Positions 1 to 10,504 of a stretch of DNA of 64,000 bases are shown one piece after another. The DNA is from Caenorhabditis remanei (taxonomy: Eukaryota; Nematoda; Chromadorea; Rhabditida; Rhabditidae): NCBI RefSeq assembly GCF_010183535.1, contig NC_071330.1:1373217-1437216 (forward strand). Reading direction: 5' to 3'. Position 1 is the stretch's first letter, and each line of letters starts with the position of its first letter. Made by a program: the position numbers and the translations under genes. The notes beneath the pieces were generated by a model, which was not told the DNA's origin, made no database searches, and was given only the letters and a program-made list of their open reading frames with translations.

Positions 1-3000
1 TCCGGTGAGTCTATTCCAGCAATATACAGTGCGCTCAATATTAATAGGATTCCCTAGATTTTAGGTTTCCAGACAGAGCCAGTACTGATACAAAAAATCT
101 TTGATGACCATTTGATTCAGGATACAAAGAAACCCCAGGGGATGTATTCTCATGATTCTATCATTATTCTTAGAAGCGCACCACCGAAAAGGCTCTTTTT
201 CAGCCATCCAATATTAATAAGGCCACCTTGAAAATCGAATTTTCAGTTGATTTTAAAGAATTTGTTGAATCTTTAAAAATCTATCTAAACATACTATTTC
301 TGTTCTCCATTATGCTTCCAGAGTTTTCAACCCCAAAATCAAATGTTTGCCACCTTCGAATTTTCACCTATCAGAAATATTCACTGTTTCAGAACTTCGA
401 GACGAGTATCTCTTAATACAGATCACGTATCATTCTGAAAATTTCCATCAAAGTGAATCAAATTATTCATGATAAAAATCAATAACGGATGCGCAAAAAT
501 ATTTATTTTCTGAAAACTTATACTCACGATTTTTGAACCCATTTGGGCCAAATACCCCTATTTTCTGAAGTTGTGTCAAAAGGATGAATTCTTGGATCAG
601 ACTGTCAACACAGTGTTAAAATACATTAAAAATGAATTTGGGCACTTCTTCTAGTCCTTGAACACAGTTCTGAAACAGTGAATTTTCAGATTTTTGAAAA
701 TTTGAAGGTGGCAAACATTTGGTTTTGGAGTTGAAAACGCCAAAATTATAATGGAATCATTTGAAAACATCAGAAAAGTATGTTTTGATCGATTTTTTAA
801 TTTTTCAAGGAAAAAAATCTTAAAAATCAACTGAAAATCCGATTTTCGAGGTGGTCCTAGGAATATTGGACGGCTGAGAAGGTTACTTTTCGGTGATACG
901 ATTCTAACTAGGGAAGGATTCCGTACCAACCTGTGCCTGTGAAGATGTAGTTGCGGGTTGAAACCTATGTGGTTAGAATGGAAATTAATAAATTTATAAG
1001 AAAGGTTCTTATAGTTAGCCATACAAATCTTTGGAATATGGTGTGGGGAGGAACTACTTTCTTGACTCCCCAGATAATCCACTTTTTCAACGGTGGGTTG
1101 GTCGAGTGGGTAAGAGGTTGGGTTGGGATGAAGGAGGTCATGGCTCGGTTCCTCGCGTAGTTTTTTTCCTTTTTCCTCTTTGATTTTTTATGGAAATGGA
1201 TTATATCTTTTTTATAATTCTTTATGGGCTTTTAACAAAAACCTTATGAATACACAAAAGTAATTTTCGCAAATTTGTCCATTTCCAGAAAAAATCAAAA
1301 AAGAAAAAAGGAAAAAAAACAATAGCGTCAAGAGGAACCGAACCCTAACCTCTTGCCACCCAACCCAACCTCTTACCCACTCGACCACCGTAGAAAAAGT
1401 GGATTATCTGGGGAGTGAAGAAAGTAGAGAAAGTAGTTCCTCCCCACCTCCAAAGATTTGTATGGTTAAGAACCGGGTCAGAGCTTCGAGCTGAATGTTC
1501 TCCATTCCTGGATTCATTCAGCAAAATTTGGAAATCCCAGCCGATTTTCCATTCTAACCATATACATAGGTCTCAACACGCAATTCCATCTTGAGACGAG
1601 ATCCTTCCCTAGTAAGGAAAGTGGTAGAATCATGAAAATTTGGTCCCTGGGGTTTCTTTGTCCCTGAATCGAATGGCCATCACAGATTTTTCGTATCTGA
1701 CTGGTTCTGCCTGGAACACCAAAATCTAGGGGGGTCCTATTAATATTGGACGTGAAACAAGATATATTTTCAGAAGTGTCAGACGGATATCGACGCGTTA
1801 TTCTATCGGGCCGCATGAAAACTCGAGCGGAAATTATTCATCTTTGTGACGGACTACCAAATATTGAGTCTATGATGAGTTTGAAGAATTCCGGTAGACA
1901 ACAAACTGTAAACGCTCTTCTACCCAAAACAAACCCAAACGTTCTTTTTTCAGGAAACGTTCATAATCTCGTTCAAAGACCCCACAAATGCCGAAGAATT
2001 CACAAGAAACATCAATGATAATTATGATGAGCTCAATCTCAAAGCGTACCTTGCCACGAATACAGAGCTTCTCAATGCATTGAAAATTAGACGTATTAAT
2101 GGTAGGAACATGAATGTGGAATATAGCGATGAATTCGAGAAAGGTAAAGCAAAAAGATTACAAAGATACAGATCATTCATTTCCATTCAATTTCAGGAAT
2201 CGAAGTCGGCGAAGGTCTAGTCTCATCACTTGTGATGGAGACATTGGTAAAATCTAAACTCGAATCAGAGAAGACTATCGTTAAAATAAGGAAATGGAAG
2301 GTGCGGTTTTGAAGATACTAGGGAATGGTCAGGACTGACTTTGGAGTTCAGCAACGAGACCTAGCAGAATCGAAAGACAATCGAATTCTGATGGGAAATC
2401 AGATTTCAAAAATTGCTGACGACCCTCCAGAATCCAGATATCCTTGTCTGAAAATGCAAACTTAATACATGTGATTTACTCGATTTTCCACCCAAATTTA
2501 GCTGTGTTTCGCCCCAAATATCACGACACCCGAAGATATCATACGGCCAGCGATTGGTGGTCGAGGGGTGAGCGCGTCTGTCTGTGAAGCACGCTATGCT
2601 GGTTCGACCCCCGCTTTTTCAAACTTTTTTTTTTGTTTTTTTTATTTCGCTTTTTTGTACTTTTTGAGCCGTTTTTCAATTAAGTCTAACCAAGACTGCG
2701 AACCATTCTGAATAACACAAATTGCTTTGAAAGTTAAGCTAACTAGAAGTGACGGCTGGTGAGAGCAACTATCGGAATATTGTCTATAGGAAGACGATTC
2801 GATTATGTCCGATTCGCAGTCTTGGTTAGATTTAATTGAAAAACGGCTCAAAAAGTTAAAAAAAAAATGGCGAAAAAAAAAACAAAAAAAGTTTGAAAAA
2901 GCGGGGGTCGAACCAACATAGCGTGCTTCACAGACAGACGCGCTCACCCCTCGACCACCAATCGCTAGCCGAGAGAGATGTTCAGGTGCCGTGATATTTG

Positions 3001-3819
3001 GGGCGAAACACAGCTAAATTTGGGTGGAAAATCGAGTAAATCACATGTATTAAATTCTGATTTTCAGACAAGGATATCTGGATTCTGGAGGGTCGTCAGC
3101 AGTTTTTGAAAACTGATTTCCCATCAGAATTCGATTGCCTTTCGATTCTGCTAGGTCTCGTTGTTGAACTCCAAAGTCAGTCCTGACCATTCCCTAGAAT
3201 ATTTTTATTTATTTTCAGAAAATTTTAGAAAATTTTATTTTATTTTCAGGTAGAGTTATGCAGTGTGTTCAACTCCGGAATTCTCCTGACGTCAACCTTA
3301 GCTCTTCTCTACGGTTACTCAAGCATGCCTCAAGGAGGATTCACATTCCTCTATCTATATGGAGCGATTTTTGGGATCGCAGGTGTTTTCCTTGGACTAA
3401 TTGGAAATGTCAACTTGACAAGTATGTTTTGTTTCGGATACACAATCTTTCGGTTCGTCGTTCTCAAAGCGCGAATATAGGGAATTAGAATCTACTAATG
3501 TTCACAGAGTTTTCATTCTTTACTTTTCAGAGGAAAAGCATCCAGAATCGATATGCCTCATTGCAAATAAAGCGGAATCTAAAAGAGGGAAAAGGATGAT
3601 GAAACAAGCAGGATTCGAAGTGATTGAAGTTGTCGAGGGGGAAAACGTAATGAAATACTTTTAGTGCAATTGAATTTTTAATTTTAAAATTTTCAGGACG
3701 TCATAATTCTAGGACACCACTCTAACACCGAGATTGTTGCCAATGCCCGAATGATAATGACTAGAGAATTGACACCTGATATTGGGGAGCTTGGAGTTGT
3801 GAATGTTGAGATGTTTTGA
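1..3819 (+). CDS. Unrecognised two-helix membrane protein, 5' end missing
   Basis: Six full exons plus the last 4 bases of an upstream exon join in phase: 1-4, 1774-1907, 1954-2143, 2197-2300, 3250-3421, 3531-3646, 3697-3819 (stop TGA). The visible protein is about 280 residues. The first half is soluble and hydrophilic (SFKDPTNAEEFT, RINGRNMNVEYSDEFEKG). Exon 5 encodes two hydrophobic segments near residues 152-170 and 173-197 separated by a short turn, which suggests a membrane hairpin. The tail after them (about 80 residues) is soluble. I do not recognise the family. Introns 1 and 4 are swollen by large palindromic elements, while the others are about 45-110 bp. Exon boundaries are well supported by phase; the start codon lies left of the window. 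Confidence 0.75.
35..1747. repeat. 1.7 kb palindromic (foldback) element with a nested foldback
   Basis: The ends are exact inverted repeats (CAATATTAATAGGA at 35-48, its complement at 1734-1747). Homology continues inward through both arms: 60-140 pairs with 1648-1725, 900-985 with about 1535-1640, 1020-1130 with 1340-1465, with a centre near 1245. A second inverted pair lies inside the left arm (187-217 against 864-896, and 205-250 against 810-875), so a smaller foldback appears to have inserted there. The element occupies the first visible intron of the two-helix protein gene. I saw no transposase reading frame, so it looks non-autonomous. Confidence 0.85.
1325..1390 (-). other. tRNA-like sequence in palindrome arm
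   Basis: Read on the minus strand this carries a box-A-like stretch (GGTCGAGTGGGTAAGAGG) and a box-B-like stretch (GGGTTCGGTTCC) about 30 bases further on, as in a class II tRNA. The mirror copy is at about 1090-1157 on the plus strand. I could not fold a convincing cloverleaf, so it is a tRNA-derived or tRNA-like remnant, not a tRNA gene. Confidence 0.4.
2318..3200. repeat. 0.9 kb palindromic element with tRNA-like arms
   Basis: The sequence ACTAGGGAATGGTCAGGACT at 2318 returns inverted at the right end near 3177-3200, and the arms stay similar to a centre near 2760. Examples are 2395-2450 against 3060-3130, and 2670-2700 against 2815-2845. It fills intron 4 of the two-helix protein gene. 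Each arm holds a tRNA-like stretch followed by a T-run. There is no coding capacity. Confidence 0.85.
2550..2612 (+). other. tRNA-like sequence, mirrored at about 2899-2965
   Basis: It has a box-A-like TGGTCGAGGGGTGAGCGCG and a box-B-like GGTTCGACCCC, followed by a long T-run that could end RNA polymerase III transcription. The T-arm pairs 4 of 5 positions, but the anticodon arm does not fold cleanly. An inverted copy sits in the other arm of the same palindrome. Probably a tRNA-derived, SINE-like sequence rather than a working tRNA. Confidence 0.45.
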
Positions 3820-3940
3820 GATATACTTGTAAGACGCGTGTCGTATTAATATCTCAAGAAGAACTGTAAAATAATGACATTCATATTTCAATATAAACAA
3901 TTTGTTTTAAATCTCATAAATTATAGAAATCACATAAAAT

Positions 3941-4437
3941 TCATCGCATCGCCTTCTTCTTGCTCCCCGTCGTCACCGTCACCGCCTTCTGAATCCTCTC
4001 CTTCATCGCCTTTGCCTCCTGAAGTCTCCAAATGAAATCCTCGAGTTGTGCTTCATCGAAATCGACAAAAAGTGTGTTCACCTCTGTCTCTCCAGCTGGA
4101 ATCACTTTCAGATTGACAACGACTCGTTGACTTGTCGCATCTCCGTTCAGTGACGACCTCGTATTTTTGGAAATTTTCACATTAAAATCCACTATTTCGT
4201 CGTATTTCCATCGAATCGTTCGCATTTCTGAAGTGAGACGCCCGCGGATTTTCTGAAATTCATTCGAGGTCAATAGAGCGCATTTACATCTCCTCTACAG
4301 TACCTCGTAAGCATCTGTCAATCGAATCGCCACGTCACCGTCTCCAATTTGTTCACTTATTCTGCCACGTCTTCCAGCTTCTGTCAACACGACCCAGATG
4401 GATTCGGCGGTTTTTTGGTCGGCTATCAGGTTCCATT
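3941..4437 (-). CDS. COMM domain-containing protein, C-terminal exons
   Basis: Two exons are clear: 4437-4304 and 4252-3941 (stop at 3943-3941), joined through a 51-base intron with GTACTG donor and TTTCAG acceptor. They encode about 148 residues. The second exon has the COMM-domain pattern: a tryptophan-centred strand (IRWKYDEIVDFNVKIS), then a strand ending in VNTLFVDFDEAQLEDFIWRL and a terminal helix. The first exon is the end of the helical N-terminal domain. COMMD proteins form the Commander complex, which works with CCC/retriever in endosomal recycling (family knowledge). About 50-60 N-terminal residues should lie in an exon upstream of 4437; I could not find one. The final residues are basic (SKKKAMR). 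Which COMMD paralog it is cannot be told. Confidence 0.7.
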
Positions 4438-4510
4438 CTGGAAAATTTTGATACAATTTTTAGGGAAAAATCATTTAAAATTAGTAGCTCAAATTGTCAA
4501 CGAGAAGTAA

Positions 4511-4892
4511 ACGACGACAGATGTTGTGTGCTCCACGTGGACAAGCTGAATTACGGTTTTTTTTAAATTTAGATATGCGATTTTTCTCAGCAGGGCGCGT
4601 TTGCATATTAGCTTCTTACAACTGCGCCGCACCGCAAACGAGAGTATCGGCAAGAGACGCAGAGTTTTCTCCGACGAATATTTTCACCGTTTTTGATCTA
4701 TTTTCGCTAATTTCTTTTTCCGTAAATTTTAATGAAAAAGAGCGAAAATAGATCAAAAATGGTGAAAATATTCGTCGGAGAAAACACTGCGTCTCTCGCG
4801 TCGATACTCTCTCTCGATTGCGGTAGGGCACTTTGAAATGTCGTGATTTATTTGAAATCATAAAAAACTTGTCCACGTGGAGTACACGACAA
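4511..4892. repeat. Foldback element with CCACGTGGAC ends
   Basis: TGTGCTCCACGTGGACAAG near 4523 returns inverted as CTTGTCCACGTGGAGTACAC near 4869. The core 4622-4709 pairs with 4742-4830 through the stretch around TCTCCGACGAATATTTTCACC. A related core occurs at 63525-63715. Confidence 0.75.
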
Positions 4893-5028
4893 GTCTATCT
4901 AGTCAGTACTATCCCAGTCGGTACTAGATTACTGATTTTGTGATCTACCTATAAACTAAAAATCAGAAAAATACGCTCTGCTGAACACGAGAGAGTACTG
5001 ATATGAGAGAGACGCAGAGAACACATTC

Positions 5029-5203
5029 GTCGTGTACTCCACGAGGAAAAGTTGAATCGCGGATTTTGAACGGTTCGAGAACAGTTTCATAGATTTTCAA
5101 GGTTTTTGTACAGAAAACCATTAAAATTGGAAAAAATTGGCAAAAATCGACGAAATCGCTCAATAATCGGAAATTCAACTTGTCCACGGGGAGTACACGA
5201 CTT
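5029..5203. repeat. Short foldback related to 4511-4892
   Basis: CGTCGTGTACTCCACGAGG at 5029 is mirrored by a closely related inverted stretch (CCACGGGGAGTACACGAC) ending near 5203. A third half-copy, CTTGTCCACGTGAAGTACACGG, lies at about 5272. The same end motif is therefore reused several times within 800 bases. Confidence 0.6.
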
Positions 5204-5586
5204 TAGTTTTGCACTTATTTCTCGGAAAATGACTAAATTTGGTCGAAAACTATTCGAAAACTGAAATCCGTCTTGTCCACGTGAAGTACACGGAAACTCC
5301 ATTGACCTAGTGCAAGTGCGCTCTACCGCAAAATGAATCTCAAGCTTTGGTGAGTCCAAAAGAGCGAGATTACGAAATTTCGACGTGAGCCGGAAGACTT
5401 TCCAGCCCCGCCCCACTACCCTACTAACCTCTTGACTCCGCCCCCTTTCCCATTCTTATCATTTCTCCGAAATCTCAATATAATTCTTATTTCAAACATT
5501 GAATCCATTGGAATAACTCTTCTCGGGAGAAGCGAACGAAAATAAAATTCTGATTCAAAAAATTTCGATTGATCGAAAATAAAGAT

Positions 5587-8500
5587 ATGACAAAAGCAAC
5601 GGATCAGAATAGTTGTCAGACGGCGGAGGCGATTGGAACTCGAGAATCGAAGACGAATCTGCTTGTGATTGATGGATTGCCCAACTTGAACTCGACTGAT
5701 GCCACTGAGAACGGAGGGAATACGACCGATATGGAACATTCTGGACATTCAGACTATCCAGATTTGCCAAAAGGTGGAGGAGGAGCCACTTCCGATGAGG
5801 TGAGTTGGGGGAGAGAGACGCGGCAGAGGTGCGCCAGATGGGACTGGCCAGCTACCAGAAACTTGTCAACAGGCCAAAACGGGCCGGCTCGTAACTCGCT
5901 TCAATCTGAGTTTTATGAGCTGAAAAATACACGAAAATGTAGATCTCGACGAGTTGACCCACTACGGGTCGGATGGCTATTCGTTAAAGTGGGCCGGGCT
6001 AGAAGGTTTTTTGGCCATTTTCGCGTTTTTCGGCACTTTTTCCCGGCCCGCGGCACATGAACGAATAGCCATCCGGCCTGTAGTGAGTCACGGAGATAGA
6101 ACTCGTCGAGATCTACATTTTCGTATATTTTTCAGCTCATAACACTCTGATTGAAGCGAGTTACGGGCCGGCCCGATTTGCAAGTATGCCAGAAACCGTC
6201 TAGATCAGGTATCTGGCGCGCGTTGAGCGCGAATCCCAATCAGATTGTTAGCGGTCTGAATCACACAGTTCCAAATTCTGCGGTTTCGAAACGTCCCAAA
6301 TCTTGATTTCGAAACTTCACAGCGGTGAATCTGACGCCGAAATCGGGAAATCAGAATCCTGGCGAGTCCGCTAACAACTAGAGTGGGCCAGGTTCTGAGC
6401 TGTTTTATGTTCCGATAGCTTAACAGTTGCTCGGATGAGTTCGCGCCTGAGGCACGCCAACTAGGATTCAGAAAATTCCAACCATATTCCAGGAATACAT
6501 CCGTCTCAACCTTCTCCCCCACTTATGGTATCACGGAGTGATGTTTGGCAGAACAGCCGAAAAACTGTTGAAATGGGAAAACGCGTATCTGATACGTCGA
6601 GCAGTGCTCAGAAACAGTAAATTTCTGTGCATCTCTGTGTGCATGGACAAGAAAGTGCTCCACTTGCCACTGAGTTGCAATCTGGAAGGATGGGTTTGTC
6701 GGACGCTATTCGAGAAGTTCCCAGCGATGCCAAACAAACGATACACCCATATTCTGGATCTACTGAATGCGTGGTCACTGTCAACCAATTATATAGTGCC
6801 GTTTCCACGAGACAAGATGATTCTCTTGCATAGCTCGATTCAATTCGGTTCCGTACTGGGAAAAGGGGCGTTCGGTGAAGTGTTCAAAGGGAAATACACT
6901 CCGATTGGAGGCAGTGATCCGGTTGAAGTGGCTGTGAAGAGAATGATTGGAGAACCAAAGAGAGAACAAATTGAGGACTTTATTAATGTAAGAATCGATA
7001 TCAGTTCTTGGGGATAAAACTGTTTCCTTTTGATTCAGGAAGCAAGTATCATGTCTCTTCTGGATAATCGGAATGTCGTCACATCGTATGGACTCTGTAC
7101 ACTGCAGTTTCCAGTCATGTTGGTCATGGAGCTGGTGTCGGGAGGAGATCTCAAGGTGAGTCAAGGCTCCGCGAGCTCATTTTGTGATATGCAATAACTT
7201 GCTAAACCCTAACTGACTCTATCCGATTCGGTTCAGAATATAGGAGCTAAACCAAGCATAGTCAAGTTAGCTTTTGTCGGCAGCCAGAATATAGATGGCA
7301 GAGTTGCATGGAATTCCGACTTCCGACTTCCGGGCATTTTTATCATTCCGACTTCCGACTTCCGGATAAGAAAAATCACTTCCGACTTCCGGATAAGGAA
7401 TTTTTCTTCCGACTTCCGTCATTCCATAACTGTGGAATTTCCGAAAAGTATATTTCGCAGAAATACTTGAAAAAATTGTCTAAAAGGAGAGAAAATTGGC
7501 TTTTTTTCATCCAAAACCTAATTTCCCACTGATTTCCGCCAATTTTACGATCTTTTCTCTTGGAGTTTTTGAATATTTGCGAAAAAAATCTAGATCCGAC
7601 TTCCAACTTCCGACTTCCGGGCGTTTTTTCACTTCCGACTTCCGACTTCCGGATAAGAAAATTCACTTCCGACTTCCGGATAAGGAATTTTCACTTCCGA
7701 CTTCCGGATAAGGAATTTTCACTTCCATGCAACTCTGATAGATGCACTCATGAAAGTAGTGAGAAACCGATTTTCAGTTAGGCTCTAAACCAATGGCCTA
7801 GGTTGGGGCTCCGCGGATTCTGCCAAAGTTCAGACTACAACTAGAATCATCCAAATCTATTCAGATGTCCATTTATAGCCAAATGCAGCTCTATTTAGTT
7901 CAAAATCCAGGACTCTAGGAGCTTAGCATAAGATTCTGATTTCGTTCGCCTAGGCTTCTAGATCTCGCAAGATTCAACCAAATTCAGTCTACCACCTAGA
8001 TTACTGTAACTATGTCTCCTTATTTCCAGAAATATCTCCAGAAGACGCCCAACATTCCCAACAAACAAATCATCCTGTTCGGTCTGGACATTTCGAAAGC
8101 AATGTGTCATTTGGCATCGAAATCCGTGATTCACCGAGACCTGGCCGCCCGTAACTGTCTCATCACAAAAGACGTTCGTGTCAAATTGTCAGACTTCGGT
8201 CTGTCAGTGCATGGCAAGCAAACGGTGGTCAAGAATCTACGGAAGGCGCCGATTCGATGGTTGTCACCGGAGACACTCTCAAAAGGAATATTCAATGAGA
8301 AGACGGATGTCTGGTCGTACGGAGTGCTCTGCACTGAACTCATGACTCGGTGTGCAGCCGATCCGCTGGCACCGAGAGATTTGAAAGAGGCGCAGAAATG
8401 GATCAAGGAGGCCGATCATCCGCATCGAATCGACGGTGGTGAGCCGAGAGAGCTCATCGAGATTGTCGACTATTGTTGTGAGAAGTCGCCGAGTGCTCGA

Positions 8501-8940
8501 CCAGATTTTATGATTGTCAGGAACAAAGTGCACAAGTTGCATCAGAAGTTTGCGGATCTCGAGTTGGCACACGCCTTGAGTCCCAATCCAAATGTGACTC
8601 CGCCCCCGCAGACTCCGAGCCCAAATCCAGTTGAGAAGGTAGTTATGAACTTGCGCTCCACCGAACATGTCTTTTTTTGCAGAAAAAATCAGAGGACCGC
8701 AGAAGTAACACGGATCGTCGAAGCAACCCGGATCGTCGTGGTCCGTCGAATGCGACGTTGACTCGAAAGAAATCGAGAGATCAGAATACGCGGAAGAGGG
8801 AGAAGACGGCGGAGAGGAAGGCGAAGGATAAGGAGAAGGGAAAGAAGGGCGGTCCGATTGGAATGTCATCGACGAGACGGAAGGATCAGAAGGCGGGGCC
8901 TGTGGCACTGCCGGCGGGAATGAGTCCAGGCAACAAGTAG
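5587..8940 (+). CDS. SH2 domain tyrosine kinase of the Fer/SPE-8-like nematode group
   Basis: Exons 5587-5799, 6493-6987, 7039-7155, 8030-8638 and 8683-8940 join in phase to give 563 residues. An acidic N-terminus (1-71) is followed by an SH2 domain (WYHG at 83-86, phosphotyrosine-binding arginine in YLIR at about 106). The kinase domain follows: GKGAFGEV at 194-201, catalytic lysine in VAVK at about 220, HRDLAARN at 310-317, DFG at 330-332, WLSPE at 352-356. The HRDLAARN form marks a tyrosine kinase. SH2-plus-kinase proteins of this size are greatly expanded in nematodes and several act in sperm; that role here is inference. The activation loop between DFG and SPE has no tyrosine. The last exon is an 85-residue, very basic Lys/Arg-rich tail. 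Introns 1 and 3 carry foldback elements. A poly(A) signal cluster lies near 8979. Confidence 0.93.
5860..6188. repeat. Family A palindrome (GTAGATCTCGACGAG core)
   Basis: It has inverted ends (ACTTGTCAAC... / TTGCAAGTATG) followed by GGGCCGG and CGTAACTCGCTTC. The mirrored cores contain GTAGATCTCGACGAG and GGATGGCTATTCGTT. It sits in intron 1 of the kinase gene. Relatives are at 23230-23569, 32718-33105 and 61225-61590. Confidence 0.85.
7300..7736. repeat. Foldback with inner CTTCCGACTTCCGG minisatellite
   Basis: The terminal inverted repeats are AGAGTTGCATGGAA and TTCCATGCAACTCT. Inside are about a dozen copies of CTTCCGACTTCCGGATAAG-like units at both ends, separated by an A/T-rich centre that is itself partly mirrored. 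It lies in intron 3 of the kinase gene. Confidence 0.8.
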
Positions 8941-8999
8941 ATCACTCTCTCTCTCTCTTTTCATACGGTTTTTTGAATAAATAAAGGAGATGTTGTGTC

Positions 9000-9980
9000 T
9001 GTAAGTGTGTCCGCTTGTCCAGATGTCTGTACTGATGTCAGGAAGTGCGTCTGTGTGTCCGGATGTCCCTTTTTTCTAAATCCTACAATCAGAAACGTCG
9101 CTTGCTGTAATTTTTGATGTCTTTATGTGTTGCGGTTTGTCCGGATGTCCTCCTTATGACTGTCTGTCTATCCAGATGTCCGGATGTCTGTCCTGATGGC
9201 AGGAAGTGCGTCTGTGTGTCCGGATGTCCCAACATGTCTCTTACTGTAATTTTTTGATGTCTTTATGTGTATCGGTTTGTCCGGATGTCCTCCGTCTGTA
9301 TGTCTCTACCTCCTGATGTCCGGATTCGTTATTTATCTGTATTTCGGTTTATCCGGATGTCTTTTTCTTGTCTGTCTGTATATCCAGATGTCCGGATTTC
9401 TATCAGTGTGTCTGTGTGTCCGGATGTCTGTTTGTAGGTTTCTAATAGGTTTTTCAGAGAATTTCAAGAATTTTTCTGAATTTTTCGAGATTTTTGCTCA
9501 ATTTTTATGGTTTCTGATCGTCTGTTTGTTTGGTTTGTCCGGATGTTCTCTATCTGTATATCTGTCTATCCAGATGTCCTGATTTGTTATCTATCTGTAT
9601 TTCGGTTTGTCCGGATGTCTTTTTCTTGTCTGTCTGTCTATCCGGACGTCTCCAGATCTTACTGTAATTTCTGGATGTCTTTATGTGTTGCGGTTTGTCC
9701 GGATGTCCTCTTTCTGTATGTCTGTCCGTCCTGATGTCCGGATGTCTGTCGGTATGTCTTTGTGTCCGGATGTCCTCAGGGATGTCTGTTTGTCCGGATT
9801 CTAGTTTTTCAGATGTCTTGTCAATCATTTTCACGTGAAAATGGAATTTTCTGGAAACTTTTTTGAATTTTATGAGCTTTACGATATTGTCCGGATATCT
9901 AGATGCCTGTCTGTTTGTCCTGTTTGTCCGGATGTCCAAAAGAGTGTCTGTGTGTCCAGATGTCCCAAGTCAACGCGTTT
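9000..9980. repeat. TGTCCGGATGTC minisatellite array
   Basis: Roughly 1 kb of irregular repeats built from TGTCTGTCTGTGTGTCCGGATGTCC and variants, broken by short A/T-rich spacers (e.g. 9440-9530, 9830-9890). Shorter patches of the same unit recur at 10705-10930, 11085-11125 and 12050-12100, and a trace at 21340. Open frames through it are repeat-encoded and not genes. Confidence 0.85.
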
Positions 9981-10084
9981 GAGAGCAAAGTTGTGGTAAA
10001 AATTGAATTTTTAAAGAAATTTCTATGGTTTTTATGATTTTTAGCTCAATTTTTTACCTTTTTTCCCAAATTTCAAAAAATTAC

Positions 10085-10187
10085 CATCCATTCTGGTGAC
10101 CAACATCTCTGCAAGTCGCTCAATCACTCCATCCTCAATCTGTGCTGTTCTCAGGAATCGTTCGGCTTCGGCCAGTGTTGGTGCCAT
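10085..10187 (-). CDS. Orphan first exon of an operon-like downstream gene, possibly ENY2-like
   Basis: ATG at 10187 directly follows a TTTCCAG acceptor, as in a trans-spliced downstream operon gene. The exon encodes 34 residues plus one base (MAPTLAEAERFLRTAQ, IEDGVIERLAEMLVTRM) and ends at a GTAATT donor. The helical pattern G-x-x-E-R-L-x-E-x-L resembles the start of ENY2/Sus1, the small subunit shared by SAGA and TREX-2; this is a weak inference from one helix. No second exon is visible down to the kinase gene at 8940, because the space is occupied by the minisatellite. Either the gene is truncated or the remaining exons are too diverged for me to see. Confidence 0.4.
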
Positions 10188-10504
10188 TCTGGAAATGTCT
10201 GAAAATCATGAGATTGAAAAAAAATCGAAAAATCTATGGAAAGTAACTGGAAATATGGAAGAAATCCACCAAAAACTACAAAAAAATAATAAAAAATGGG
10301 AAAAATCTCTTAAATTTATAAAAACAGATGAAAAAACGAGTCTAAAACCAACAGAAACCTACAAATATCACTACTAAAACCAAAAAAAAAGAGACATTTT
10401 CAGATTTTTCTGAAAATTAAAGAAAAAAATCTGAAAAATCGAACAAAAAACCGGTGAAAAGACAAAGAAAAGAGAGAGATTTATGATATTTCTGGCCACA
10501 TTTT

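Larger units (their letters stand above)
4441..5586. other. Intergenic region filled with foldback repeats
   Basis: This stretch between the minus-strand COMMD gene and the plus-strand kinase gene should hold both promoters and the missing COMMD 5' exon. Most of it is repeat (see 4511-4892 and 5029-5203). The GC-rich part at 5405-5450 (CCCCGCCCC, CTCCGCCCCC) just upstream of the kinase is the only promoter-like sequence I see. Confidence 0.4.

Noticed and set aside
1090..1157. tRNA gene in the first palindrome
   Set aside because: A and B boxes are suggestive but the acceptor and anticodon stems do not pair, so it is listed only as tRNA-like.
5087..5748. Minus-strand frames as the missing COMMD first exon
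   Set aside because: A candidate around 5525-5430 has a GTTAGT donor but its phase (2) does not fit the exon at 4437, and it shows no COMMD-like sequence.
8279..8908. 209-codon antisense frame over the kinase 3' exons
   Set aside because: A shadow of the kinase coding sequence, caused by its codon bias; no start context or family resemblance.
9550..9939. 129-codon open frame on the minus strand with many DIRTDRHPDI-type repeats
   Set aside because: It is the translation of the TGTCCGGATGTC minisatellite; no splice signals or conserved domain.
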